Below, in pieces: positions 8,790 to 17,331 of a DNA stretch of 64,000 nucleotides. Under the pieces are notes generated by a model. The model worked only from the letters and a program-made list of their open reading frames with translations. It searched no databases and was not told the origin of the DNA. The DNA is from AP-15 sp963737145 (GTDB taxonomy: Bacteria > Pseudomonadota > Alphaproteobacteria > ATCC43930 > CGMCC-115725): positions 1 through 64,000 of the forward strand of contig CAVTRO010000002.1 of assembly GCA_963737145.1 (NCBI GenBank), read 5' to 3'. The position numbers and the translations under genes are program-made. Position 1 is the first letter of the stretch. Every line of letters starts with the position of its first letter.

Positions 8790-10061
8790 ATGAAGCTGAT
8801 GTGGTTTCACCTGATGCCCTATACCGAGTTGCCCGACGATTTCCGGGAGCAGAACCCCTCGGTTTGGGTGGATATTCATTCCTCGCTGTTCGACCCGCGG
8901 CGCGCCCATCACATGTACAACGACTTCATGGACGAGCTCGAATTCGCCGCCGCATGCGGTTTCGACGCGATCTGCGTCAACGAGCACCACTCGAACGGCT
9001 ACGGGCTGATGCCGTCGCCAAATCTGGTCGCGTCGTCTCTCGCCCGCCGCACCTCGGACGCGGCGCTCTGCGTGCTCGGCAATTCCTTGGCGCTGTACAA
9101 CCCGCCGACCCGCGTCGCCGAAGAGTTCGCGATGCTCGACTGCATCTCGGGTGGGCGCCTGATTGCCGGGTTTCCGGTCGGCTCGCCGATGGACACCTGC
9201 TATGCCTACGGGCAAAACCCGAGCCTGCTGCGCGAGCGCTATCACGAGGCGCACGATTTCGTGATGCGGGCCTGGACAGAGCAGGACACATTCGCGTTCA
9301 ACGGCCGCTTCAATCAGCAGCGTTACGTTAACATCTGGCCGCGACCGGTGCAGAAGCCGCATCCGCCGATCTGGATCCCCGGCGGCGGCTCGGTCGAGAC
9401 GTGGCAGTGGTGCGCCGAGATGGACTACGTTTATTGCTATCTGTCCTACTACGGCTACAAAGCCGGCCAGTCGACGATGGACGGTTTCTGGCAGGAGATG
9501 GAGCGGCTCGGCAAGGACCGTAATCCCTATCATGCCGGCTTTCTGCAATTCGTCGGGGTCGCTGAGACCCGCGAGGAGGCCTATCGCCTCTACCGCGAGC
9601 CGGCCGAGTATTTCTACGGTCGCTGCCTGCATGTCGACCCGCGTTTTGCCGGCCCGCCCGGCTACGCGACCGAGGAGACCCAGCGGCGCGGCATTCAGAG
9701 TCAGGTGGCGCAGGCGGCGCAGTTCTCTCGCTACGAATTAAAATTTCAGATGCTGGCGCGCGAGATGGACGCAATCGTCGACAAGGGCTATGTCATCATC
9801 GGTTCGCCCGACGAGGTCGCCGCCCAATTGCGCGAGGTGGCGAAAAACCTCAATATCGGCCACCTGATGTTGTTGCTGCAGTTCGGCAACATGAACAAAG
9901 ACCTGGCCAAGCACAATACGCAGCTGTTCGCCGAGCGGGTCATGCCGCAGCTGCACGATGTGTTCCCCGAGTGGGAGGACCGGTGGTGGCCCCACCCGAT
10001 GGAGCGCTCGGCGCGCGCGCCGCTTTTGGGATTTCAGCCTGCCGCCATGACCGCCGAATAG
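8790..10061 (+). CDS. LLM class flavin-dependent oxidoreductase
   Basis: Luciferase-like monooxygenase family TIM-barrel protein of 423 residues, expected to use FMNH2 or F420. The family pattern is visible: CGFDAICVNEHHSN near residues 55-70, then SGGRLIAGFPVGSPMDT, and KPHPPIWIPGGGS with the late IIGSPDEVAAQL. The two adjacent histidines in NEHH are typical of alkanal-monooxygenase-like members. The ATG has GGAG eight bases upstream. The methyltransferase begins 10 bp after its stop, so cotranscription is likely. Substrate unknown. Confidence 0.88.
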   Translation: MKLMWFHLMPYTELPDDFREQNPSVWVDIHSSLFDPRRAHHMYNDFMDELEFAAACGFDAICVNEHHSNGYGLMPSPNLVASSLARRTSDAALCVLGNSLALYNPPTRVAEEFAMLDCISGGRLIAGFPVGSPMDTCYAYGQNPSLLRERYHEAHDFVMRAWTEQDTFAFNGRFNQQRYVNIWPRPVQKPHPPIWIPGGGSVETWQWCAEMDYVYCYLSYYGYKAGQSTMDGFWQEMERLGKDRNPYHAGFLQFVGVAETREEAYRLYREPAEYFYGRCLHVDPRFAGPPGYATEETQRRGIQSQVAQAAQFSRYELKFQMLAREMDAIVDKGYVIIGSPDEVAAQLREVAKNLNIGHLMLLLQFGNMNKDLAKHNTQLFAERVMPQLHDVFPEWEDRWWPHPMERSARAPLLGFQPAAMTAE

Positions 10062-10071
10062 CCTCGGAGCC

Positions 10072-10881
10072 ATGCCGACCGTCTTTAATGCCCGCGATGC
10101 GGGCAATTACGAAAGGCTGATGGGGCGCTGGAGCCGGCGCCTGGCGCCGCTCTTTATCGAGCACGCCGGCGTCGCCGACGGCGAAGAGTTGCTCGAAATC
10201 GGCTGCGGGACCGGGAGCCTGACCTTCACGCTCGCCGCGGCCGCCAGGTTCGCCCGGCTGACTGCGATCGATCAATCGGAGGTCTACCTCGCCGCGGCGC
10301 AGGCCAGGAACCGCGACCCGCGCATCCATCTCGAACAAGGCGACGGCTGCGCGTTGCGCTTTGCCGATGCCAGCTTCGACCGCACCTTGTCGATGCTGGT
10401 GCTGCCTTCGGTGCTGCCGCAGCCGGAGCAGATGGTCGCCGAAATGCGCCGGGTGACCCGGCCGGGCGGCGTCGTCGCGGCCGCCTTCTGGGACACGCCC
10501 GGCGGGACGCCCCATCAACGCATGTTCTGGGACACCGCCGCCGCCCTCGATGACTCAGCAGGCACGGCACGCGACAGCACATTGTCGCGGCCGGTTTATG
10601 CCCCGGGCGCGATGGAGCGGATGTGGGCCGAGGCCGGGCTCGCCGCGATCGACCAGCAATCATTGATGATCCGCATGGACTTCACCGACTTCGCCGATTA
10701 CTGGGCGCCGTTCGCCAGCGGCGAGGGCGGGCTCGGAGCCTATGTCGCTACCCTCGATGATGCCCGCCGCGACCGCCTCGAGCAAGCCCTTCGCGCAGCC
10801 TACCTCACCGGCCGCCCCGACGGAGAACGCTCGTTCGTCGCGGTCGCCCTCTCCTGCCGCGGTCTCGTCCCGAAAACCTGA
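10072..10881 (+). CDS. Class I SAM-dependent methyltransferase
   Basis: A 269-residue methyltransferase of the UbiE/type-11 kind. SAM motif I is LLEIGCGTGSLTF at about residues 40-52, followed by an acidic strand end (TAIDQSE), motif II-like DASFDRTLSMLVLPS, and the post-motif RVTRPGGVVAAAFWD. The start follows the LLM gene by 10 bp with GGAG directly before it. The acceptor cannot be told; its place after an LLM oxidoreductase suggests modification of a small molecule, which is inference. Confidence 0.88.
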   Translation: MPTVFNARDAGNYERLMGRWSRRLAPLFIEHAGVADGEELLEIGCGTGSLTFTLAAAARFARLTAIDQSEVYLAAAQARNRDPRIHLEQGDGCALRFADASFDRTLSMLVLPSVLPQPEQMVAEMRRVTRPGGVVAAAFWDTPGGTPHQRMFWDTAAALDDSAGTARDSTLSRPVYAPGAMERMWAEAGLAAIDQQSLMIRMDFTDFADYWAPFASGEGGLGAYVATLDDARRDRLEQALRAAYLTGRPDGERSFVAVALSCRGLVPKT

Positions 10882-11191
10882 GCCTGCTTCATGCTGCATA
10901 TTTTCGCCAACGGGCGATTCTCTGGTGGCGCGGCGCATGCGGCCGACCCAAATGTGAACAATGAGGCCGCTGAGCCGTTTTCCGCCACGGCGCCATTGCG
11001 CGTTAAGGGGAGATGAGGCAAGCTGACGCACCCCTGATCAGGGTGTGCAGAGCGGGCATGGCGGACCGGGCGAAAGCGAAGATGACGGTCACACGCAACA
11101 TATGTATAAGGCGCCCGCTAACGACCGGGAGCGCGTGACCGCGCAGGAAGGCAAAGCGATCGGGCGGCCCCCGGTCGCCAGGAGGAGCTTA
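10882..11191. other. Intergenic region before the 2-oxoacid oxidoreductase operon
   Basis: About 310 bp with no convincing gene. The flavoprotein frame is open through its second half, with possible upstream starts at 11045 and 11102, but neither has a ribosome site as good as the GTG at 11192. A short 12-bp palindrome CCCTGATCAGGG lies near 11030-11045. I see no clear promoter or terminator. Confidence 0.5.
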
Positions 11192-12979
11192 GTGCAGCCC
11201 ACCGACATCAGTAACCCGGATTATTTTCACAAGGTCGTCGACTGCCAGTGGGCGTGCCCGGCGCATACGCCGGTGCCGGAATACATCCGGCTGATCGCGG
11301 ACCGCCGCTATACCGACGCCTACATGGTCAACTGGTATTCGAACATCTTCCCCGGCATCCTCGGGCGCACCTGCGACCGGCCGTGCGAGCCGGCCTGCCG
11401 GCGCGGCCGAGTCGAGAAGGAGCCAGTCGCGATCTGCCGCCTCAAGCGCGTCGCGGCCGACAACAAGGGCGATATCCGCCCCTATCTGCCGGCCATCCCG
11501 CGCGAGAAGAACGGCAAACGGATCGCGCTCGTCGGCGCCGGCCCCGCCTCGCTGACTGTGGCGCGCGATCTGATGCCGCTCGGCTATCAATGCGTGCTGT
11601 TCGACGGCGACGTGAAGGGAGGCGGGATGATGCGGACGCAGATCCCACGTTTCCGACTGCCGGAATCGATCACCGACGAGGAGGTCGACCTGATCCTCGA
11701 CATGGGGGTCGAGACCCGTTTCGGAAAATTCGTGCCGAGCTTGAAAGAGTTGCTCGCCGAAGGTTGGGATGCCGTGTTTGTCGGCTGCGGCGCGCCGCGT
11801 GGACGCGATCTCGACATTCCCGGACGCCAGCAAGCAGCGGCCAACATCCATATCGGCATCGATTGGCTCTCCAGCGTTTCGTTCGGCCATATCGACAAGA
11901 TAGGCCGCCGCGTCATCGTGCTCGGCGGCGGCAACACCGCGATGGATTGCTGCCGCTCGTCGCGCCGGCTCGGCGGCGAAGAGGTCACCGTCGTCGTGCG
12001 CAGCGGCTTCGAGGAGATGAAGGCCAGCGCTTGGGAAAAGGAGGACGCGATGCACGAAGGCATCCCGATCCTCAACTGGCTGGTGCCGAAGGAATTCACC
12101 CATGAACGCGGCCGGTTGACCGGGGTGCTGTTCGAGAAGGTCAAGGCCGAATACGATGCGCGCGGCCGCCGCAATCTAGTGCCGGCCGGCGAGCCCGATG
12201 TGCACATTCCCTGCGACGACGTCTTGATCGCGGTCGGCCAGGAGAACGCTTTCCCGTGGATCGAGCGCGACATCGGCATCGAGTTCGACCGCTGGGGCAT
12301 GCCCAAGGTCGATCCCAAGACGATGCAATCGACCCTGCCCAATGTGTTCTTCGGCGGCGACGCGGCTTTTGGGCCGAAGAACATCATCTGGGCGGTGGCG
12401 CACGGCCACGACGCCGCGATCTCGATCGACAAATTATGCAACGGCGAGGATGTCGACGACCGGCCGCCCCCCGGCGTGACCCTCGTCAGCCAGAAAATGG
12501 GCATCCACGAGTGGAGCTACGACAACGACATCTCGAACGACCTGCGCTACAGGGTTCCGCTCCGGGATACTGCGGTAGCGCTGAAGGATATCAGGGTAGA
12601 GGTCGAGCTCGGCTATGACGAAAAACTCGCATTTCTCGAAGCCGAGCGCTGCCTCAATTGCGACGTGCAGACCGTCTTTACCGGCCAGCTGTGCATCGAA
12701 TGTGACGCCTGTGTCGACATCTGCCCAATGGATTGCATCACCTTTACCGAAAACGGCACCGAAGAAGATCTGCGGGGCCGGCTGATGGCGCCGGCGCTCA
12801 ACCTCGAGCAGGACCTATATATCGGCAATTCCCTGAAGACCGGGCGGATCATGGCCAAGGACGAGGATGTCTGCCTGCATTGCGGCCTTTGCGCCGAGCG
12901 CTGCCCGACCGGAGCCTGGGACATGCGCAAGTTCCTTCTCGACATCACACAGGCCGGGCCTGCATGCCGCAGCCGATGA
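11192..12979 (+). CDS. GltD-like FAD/NAD(P) oxidoreductase with C-terminal 2x[4Fe-4S] ferredoxin domain
   Basis: Flavoprotein of 595 residues built like BzdV or the glutamate-synthase small chain. It has an N-terminal helical domain with Fe-S cysteines (C18, C22, C61, C65, C69), FAD motif GAGPAS at 115-120, an NAD(P) motif GGGNTA at 245-250, and two ferredoxin clusters (C501/504/507/511 and C561/564/567/571). It should pass electrons between NAD(P)H, FAD and ferredoxin. The GTG at 11192 is chosen because AGGAGG stands six bases before it; the frame extends to 11045. It is followed 33 bp later by the 2-oxoacid oxidoreductase alpha and beta genes, so it is probably their electron partner. Confidence 0.88.
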   Translation: MQPTDISNPDYFHKVVDCQWACPAHTPVPEYIRLIADRRYTDAYMVNWYSNIFPGILGRTCDRPCEPACRRGRVEKEPVAICRLKRVAADNKGDIRPYLPAIPREKNGKRIALVGAGPASLTVARDLMPLGYQCVLFDGDVKGGGMMRTQIPRFRLPESITDEEVDLILDMGVETRFGKFVPSLKELLAEGWDAVFVGCGAPRGRDLDIPGRQQAAANIHIGIDWLSSVSFGHIDKIGRRVIVLGGGNTAMDCCRSSRRLGGEEVTVVVRSGFEEMKASAWEKEDAMHEGIPILNWLVPKEFTHERGRLTGVLFEKVKAEYDARGRRNLVPAGEPDVHIPCDDVLIAVGQENAFPWIERDIGIEFDRWGMPKVDPKTMQSTLPNVFFGGDAAFGPKNIIWAVAHGHDAAISIDKLCNGEDVDDRPPPGVTLVSQKMGIHEWSYDNDISNDLRYRVPLRDTAVALKDIRVEVELGYDEKLAFLEAERCLNCDVQTVFTGQLCIECDACVDICPMDCITFTENGTEEDLRGRLMAPALNLEQDLYIGNSLKTGRIMAKDEDVCLHCGLCAERCPTGAWDMRKFLLDITQAGPACRSR

Positions 12980-13012
12980 CCGGCCTCGTCGCAATCCACG
13001 AGCTCTGAGCCG

Positions 13013-14875
13013 ATGGCAACAAAGTTCAAATCGGAAATCGCCGCGATCCAAGCCGTCAACGATTTCGTCGTCAAGTTCGCCAATGTGAACGGATCGGGCT
13101 CGGCGAGCGCCAATTCGCTGTTCGCCAAATCGATCCTGCGGATGGGTATCCCGGCGAGCTCACGCAACATCTTTCCGTCGAACATTCAGGGTCTTCCGAC
13201 CTGGTACGAAGTGCGCATCAGCGAGAGCGGCCATCTCGGGCGCCGCGGCGGCGTCGACCTGATGGTAGCTATGAACCCGGAGACCTGGGACGAGGACGTC
13301 GCCGAGATCGAGCCCGGTGGATATTTGTTCTACAACTCGACGAAGCCCTTGCCGCCATCGAAGTTTCGCGACGACATAAACGTGATCGGCGCACCGCTGA
13401 CGGCGATCTGCAACCGCGAGTACACCGACACCCGGCAGCGGCAGCTCTTCAAGAACATTATTTATCTGGGCGTTCTCTCGGCATTGCTGGACATCGACGT
13501 TCCGGCGATCGAGAAGCTGATCGGCGAGCAGTTTCGCGGCAAGGACACGTTGATCAAACCCAATCTCCACGCGCTGCATCTGGGCCGGGATTGGGCGCTC
13601 GCCGAGCTCGACTGCCCGATCGGGCTGCGCCTCGAACAGTCCGACAGGGTCGGCGATCGGATCTTCATAACCGGCAACGATGCTGCCGCGTTGGGTTGCG
13701 TCTATGGCGGGGCGACCGTCGCCGCGTGGTATCCGATCACCCCGTCATCTTCGCTGGCGGAGGCGTTCTCTGGGCATTGCCACCGCCTGCGCCGCGACCC
13801 CGACACCAAGAAGAAGCGCTTTGCGATCATCCAGGCGGAGGACGAGCTCGCCGCGATCGGCGTCGTCATCGGCGCTGCGTGGAACGGCGCGCGGGCCTTC
13901 ACCGCGACCTCGGGCCCTGGCATTTCGCTGATGCAGGAATTCATCGGGCTTGCCTATTTCGCCGAGATCCCGGCGGTGATCTTCGACATCCAGCGCGGCA
14001 GCCCCTCGACCGGCATGCCGACGCGTACCCAGCAGGCCGACATTCTCTCCTGCGCCTATGCTTCGCACGGCGATACCAAACACGTCCTGCTGTTCCCGGA
14101 GGACCCGCGCGAGGCGTTCACCTTTGCCGCCGACGCGCTCGATTTGGCCGACCGGCTGCAGACCCCGATCTTTGTCATGCTGGATCTCGACATCGGCATG
14201 AACGACTGGCTGGTCGAGCCACTCACCTGGGACGAGCGCCGGCGCTATGACCGCGGCAAGGTCATGACCGCCGAGATGCTCGAAGCCGGCGTCGAGTTCG
14301 GCCGCTACCTCGACGTCGACGGCAACGGCATCCCTTATCGAACTTATCCGGGGACCCACCCGACGCGCGGCGCCTTTTTCACCCGCGGCACCAGCAAGGA
14401 CCGCTACGCGCGCTATTCCGAGGAAGGTTCCGATTACGTCGACAACATGCAGCGGCTATTGCGCAAATTCGAAACCGCGAAACGGTTGGTGCCGCGCTCC
14501 GTCAAGCGCGAGGCACGCGAGCAGACCCGGTTTGGCGCGCTGTATTTCGGCTCGACTGCACCGGCGATGACCGAAGCGCTCGAAGCCTTGGAAGCGCGCG
14601 GTATCCACCTCGACACGATGCGCGTCCGCGCCTTCCCGTTCCACGACGACGTTCTCGATTTTATCGCCGCACACGACCGCGTCTTTGTCGTCGAGCAGAA
14701 CCGCGATGCGCAATTGCGCACCTTGTTGATCAGTGAGGGCGACATCGATCCGGCAAGGCTCGTGCCGATCCTGCACTACGACGGCACGCCGGTCACCGCC
14801 CGTTTCATCGTCAAGGCGATCGCCGACATGCTCTCCGTAGTGACCCTCGCGCCCCTCAAAAAGGCCCTGCCGTGA
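13013..14875 (+). CDS. korA: 2-oxoacid:acceptor oxidoreductase, fused gamma-alpha subunit
   Basis: A 620-residue subunit of a 2-oxoglutarate (or other 2-oxoacid):ferredoxin oxidoreductase, which decarboxylates a 2-oxoacid to an acyl-CoA and reduces ferredoxin. The N-terminal ~190 residues are the gamma domain, followed by the alpha pyrimidine-binding domain with AWYPITPSSSLAEAF, the EDELAAIGVVIGAAWNGARA stretch, TSGPGISLM and QRGSPSTGMPTRTQQAD. The last ~130 residues form the domain II-like tail. This gamma-alpha fusion is the KorA type of aerobic and facultative proteobacteria. The specific substrate is inferred. Cotranscribed with the flavoprotein and the beta subunit. Confidence 0.9.
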   Translation: MATKFKSEIAAIQAVNDFVVKFANVNGSGSASANSLFAKSILRMGIPASSRNIFPSNIQGLPTWYEVRISESGHLGRRGGVDLMVAMNPETWDEDVAEIEPGGYLFYNSTKPLPPSKFRDDINVIGAPLTAICNREYTDTRQRQLFKNIIYLGVLSALLDIDVPAIEKLIGEQFRGKDTLIKPNLHALHLGRDWALAELDCPIGLRLEQSDRVGDRIFITGNDAAALGCVYGGATVAAWYPITPSSSLAEAFSGHCHRLRRDPDTKKKRFAIIQAEDELAAIGVVIGAAWNGARAFTATSGPGISLMQEFIGLAYFAEIPAVIFDIQRGSPSTGMPTRTQQADILSCAYASHGDTKHVLLFPEDPREAFTFAADALDLADRLQTPIFVMLDLDIGMNDWLVEPLTWDERRRYDRGKVMTAEMLEAGVEFGRYLDVDGNGIPYRTYPGTHPTRGAFFTRGTSKDRYARYSEEGSDYVDNMQRLLRKFETAKRLVPRSVKREAREQTRFGALYFGSTAPAMTEALEALEARGIHLDTMRVRAFPFHDDVLDFIAAHDRVFVVEQNRDAQLRTLLISEGDIDPARLVPILHYDGTPVTARFIVKAIADMLSVVTLAPLKKALP

Positions 14876-14879
14876 TTAA

Positions 14880-14952
14880 GAATTCTCAACAGAGGCACGG
14901 AGGACACCGAGAACAAATTGTTCTGTGCTCTCCATGTCTCAGTGGTGAATTC
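14880..14952. repeat. Palindromic intergenic repeat between the alpha and beta subunit genes
   Basis: About 73 bp forming one imperfect inverted repeat: both ends are GAATTC, and the arms (roughly 14880-14914 and 14918-14952) pair over most of their length with several mismatches. The TCTCAGTGGTGAATTC end resembles a widespread bacterial intergenic palindrome. It separates two subunit genes of one complex and would form a long hairpin in their mRNA. Confidence 0.6.
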
Positions 14953-14966
14953 CTTATGAGGTCCAG

Positions 14967-16022
14967 ATGACCTACATCGCCAAGCCCCGGCTGCATCACC
15001 CGAAGCTTCCGACCAACACGCTCGGATATACGCGCCGCGATTACGAGGGCGCGGTGTCGACGTTGTGCGCCGGCTGCGGGCACGATTCGATCAGCGCCGC
15101 GATCATCCAGGCCTGCTTCGAGCTGAGCCTGCCGCCCCACCGTATCGCCAAGCTTTCCGGCATTGGCTGTTCGTCGAAGACGCCGACCTATTTTCTCGGC
15201 AAATCACACGGCTTCAACAGCGTGCACGGACGCATGCCATCGGTCTTGACCGGCGCCAACCTCGCCAATCGCGAGCTCATTTATCTCGGCGTCTCGGGCG
15301 ACGGCAACTCTGCCTCGATCGGCCTCGGCCAATTCGCGCACTGCCTCCGCCGCGCCGTCGACATGGTCTACATCGTCGAGAACAATGGCGTATACGGCTT
15401 GACCAAAGGCCAGTTCTCGGCGACTGCCGACAAGGGGTCGAAGGCGCGGCGGGGCGCTGTCAACACCGACTCGCCAATCGACCTGGTCGCTCTTGCCTTG
15501 CAGCTCGGCGCCTCGTTTGTCGCCCGCAGCTTCTCCGGCGACAAGTCGCAGCTGGTGCCCTTGATCAAGGCCGCGATCGAGCACAAGGGCGCCGCCTTTA
15601 TTGACGTCATCTCGCCCTGCGTCGCCTTCAACAACAACCCGGAATCGACCAAGAGCTTCGATTACGTCCGTGCCCATAACGAGGCGGTCAACCGGCTCGA
15701 CGTTATGGTCGGCCGTGACGAGATAATCGCCGATTACGCACCCGGAACCGTTGAGACCGTGGTGCAGCACGACGGCTCGATGTTGCGTCTGCGGAAACTC
15801 GCCGTCGACTATGATCCGTGCGACCGGATTTCGGCCTTGACCTATGTTCAGCAGCGACACGCGGCCGGCGAGGTGGTCACAGGGCTTCTCTTTGTGGAGC
15901 CCGACTGCGGCGACATGCACGAGTTCCTCGACACGGTCGAGGCGCCGCTCAACAGGCTCGGTGAGGCCGAGCTCTGCCCCGGCCCCGACGCCCTCGCCCG
16001 ATACAACGCCGCGCATCGCTAG
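14967..16022 (+). CDS. korB: 2-oxoacid:acceptor oxidoreductase, beta subunit (thiamine-diphosphate binding)
   Basis: A 351-residue catalytic beta chain. The CAGCGH motif (C34, C37) and the thiamine-diphosphate/Mg motif running from GDGNSASIG at 111 to ENN at 138-140 are clear, followed by VYGLTKGQFSAT. IGCSSKTP and HGFNSVHGRMPSV are also family-conserved. No ferredoxin domain of its own is present, so electrons should leave via the flavoprotein/ferredoxin encoded upstream or a separate ferredoxin. The start at 14967 lies 14 bp after a palindromic repeat, with a weak GAGG upstream. Confidence 0.92.
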   Translation: MTYIAKPRLHHPKLPTNTLGYTRRDYEGAVSTLCAGCGHDSISAAIIQACFELSLPPHRIAKLSGIGCSSKTPTYFLGKSHGFNSVHGRMPSVLTGANLANRELIYLGVSGDGNSASIGLGQFAHCLRRAVDMVYIVENNGVYGLTKGQFSATADKGSKARRGAVNTDSPIDLVALALQLGASFVARSFSGDKSQLVPLIKAAIEHKGAAFIDVISPCVAFNNNPESTKSFDYVRAHNEAVNRLDVMVGRDEIIADYAPGTVETVVQHDGSMLRLRKLAVDYDPCDRISALTYVQQRHAAGEVVTGLLFVEPDCGDMHEFLDTVEAPLNRLGEAELCPGPDALARYNAAHR

Positions 16023-16173
16023 GCCAGCGCGGGTTGACGCCGAGCTGCGTCCAACCGTCCTGAGATAACCTTTCGAATTACGCGGATCTTTCCTCCTGAA
16101 CGCTGTGTTGGCCGCTCAGTGGTCTTGGCTGATCTGGCCCAGATCTAACGCAGACGCCGAGGAGGTTCCCAAA

Positions 16174-16527
16174 ATGCGCACGAAGATTACTACAGCGGCC
16201 CTAGTGGCAGCATTTCTGGCCGGCACGGCATCGGTCGGCTATGCCCAGGGGGCGGGCACTGGCTCGGCTGGCGCCGGTTCGGTCGGCACCGGCGCCGCAT
16301 CGACCGGTAGCGGTCTCGGCACTGGCGGCAGCTCGGCTGGCGGTGGTCTCGGCACCGGCGGCGGCTCCCTGGGTACGGGCACGAACAGTACTATCGGAAC
16401 CGGATCATCGACGCCCGGGACGGGCATGAGCGGCGGCTCGACCGGCGATCGCGGGACGCCCGGGACGGGCGGCAGCACGACCGGCGGTGCCGGGTCGGGC
16501 AGCATGTCAGGGTCGGGAGCCAGGTGA
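16174..16527 (+). CDS. Small exported glycine/threonine/serine-rich protein A
   Basis: A 117-residue protein of unknown function. An N-terminal signal peptide (MRTKITTAALVAAFLAGTAS, then a VGYAQ cleavage region at about 21-25) precedes a low-complexity body of GTG, GTGG and GSGLGTGG-like repeats with scattered serine and almost no charge or aromatic residues. The ATG at 16174 is used because GAGGAGG lies ten bases before it; an in-frame ATG at 16105 has no such site. A second gene of the same style follows 40 bp later. The disordered, uncharged repeats suggest a cell-surface or periplasmic filler role, which is only inference. Confidence 0.7.
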   Translation: MRTKITTAALVAAFLAGTASVGYAQGAGTGSAGAGSVGTGAASTGSGLGTGGSSAGGGLGTGGGSLGTGTNSTIGTGSSTPGTGMSGGSTGDRGTPGTGGSTTGGAGSGSMSGSGAR

Positions 16528-16567
16528 GCAAACCCGCGCTATCCCCTTTTGCTGAGGAAATGACGAC

Positions 16568-16882
16568 ATGCGGCAGCAAATCAGACTGGCGGCGATCGTT
16601 GCGTTGATCTCGGCCGGGACTGCTACAGCTGGGCTCGCTCAGGGCAGCGTCACGCAGGATCCCGGGAGTATAACCCCCGGCAATCTGACCACCGGCCGAC
16701 TCGGCCCCAGTGGCTCACCCGCCGTAGGTACAAACGGCAATTCGCCCGGAACGGGTTACGGCAGCGGAACGACGGTGTTTCACGGCACACCCGGCAACCC
16801 GGCCGGTGCCGGAACTGCGCCGAGCACGGCGCCCGATTACGGCATCAATACGGGTGGCACCGCGACCGGAGCCGGGCGGTAA
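16568..16882 (+). CDS. Small exported glycine/threonine-rich protein B
   Basis: A 104-residue companion of the preceding protein. It has a signal peptide (MRQQIRLAAIVALISAG, cleaved near GLAQ at about 22-25) and a low-complexity mature part rich in Gly, Thr, Pro and Ser. Both mature proteins begin with a GxAQG sequence and end in a short basic residue, so they look like diverged tandem duplicates. GAGGAAATGACG precedes the start. Function unknown. Ends just before a strong bidirectional terminator. Confidence 0.7.
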   Translation: MRQQIRLAAIVALISAGTATAGLAQGSVTQDPGSITPGNLTTGRLGPSGSPAVGTNGNSPGTGYGSGTTVFHGTPGNPAGAGTAPSTAPDYGINTGGTATGAGR

Positions 16883-16893
16883 TAAAAGATTGC

Positions 16894-16935
16894 GGGTCGG
16901 AGAGGAGCGAGCAGTTTGCCTCGCTCCACCGACCC
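16894..16935. terminator. Bidirectional intrinsic terminator between convergent genes
   Basis: A hairpin made of GGGTCGG (16894-16900) paired with CCGACCC (16929-16935) and GGAGCGAG (16904-16911) paired with CTCGCTCC (16920-16927), with an eight-base loop. The plus-strand exit is T-rich (CTTCTTTAT), and the minus-strand exit carries CTTTTATTA. It fits termination of protein B on one side and the monooxygenase-like gene on the other. Confidence 0.8.
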
Positions 16936-16954
16936 GGCCTTCTTTATCGAGCCA

Positions 16955-17242
16955 TCAATCAGCTGTGCAACGGGTGGCCTTACGGCTGACGAGCCACGGG
17001 CTGTAGGTTTGCTGGTTCTGGGCCATCCGCGGCAGTTTCGCATGCACGTCGAGTGCGGCTGGGTCGCGCCATGCCTCGACCAGGAAGACGCGGCTCTGAT
17101 CGTTATGCGGCAACAACACGTCGAATTGCTGGCAGCCATCCTCGGCCCGGGAGAGACGGGCGTGATTTTTCATCAGCTCGACAAAGGCATCGCGGTGCTC
17201 GGGTTTGACCTCGAATTCGACGACGATCATCAGGCGGCTCAT
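16955..17242 (-). CDS. Antibiotic biosynthesis monooxygenase (ABM)-like quinol monooxygenase
   Basis: A 95-residue ferredoxin-fold ABM-domain protein, similar to YgiN-type putative quinol monooxygenases. The core pattern is visible as VVEFEVKPEHRDAFVELM, then ARLSRAEDGCQQFDVL and VFLVEAWRDPAALDVH. Such proteins act as small dimers without a cofactor. The ATG at 17242 has GGAGGAAA upstream; the frame extends to 17338 without a better start. It diverges from the CaiB-like gene 89 bp away and converges on the exported-protein pair. The substrate is unknown. Confidence 0.85.
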   Translation of the reverse strand: MSRLMIVVEFEVKPEHRDAFVELMKNHARLSRAEDGCQQFDVLLPHNDQSRVFLVEAWRDPAALDVHAKLPRMAQNQQTYSPWLVSRKATRCTAD

Positions 17243-17331
17243 AAAGATTTCCTCCGGCTCTAATCCGCGGCATGATCGGCGATATGCCGGCGCCGGGGCA
17301 AGCGCCGGTATCTGTTGGGGAGATCTCGACG

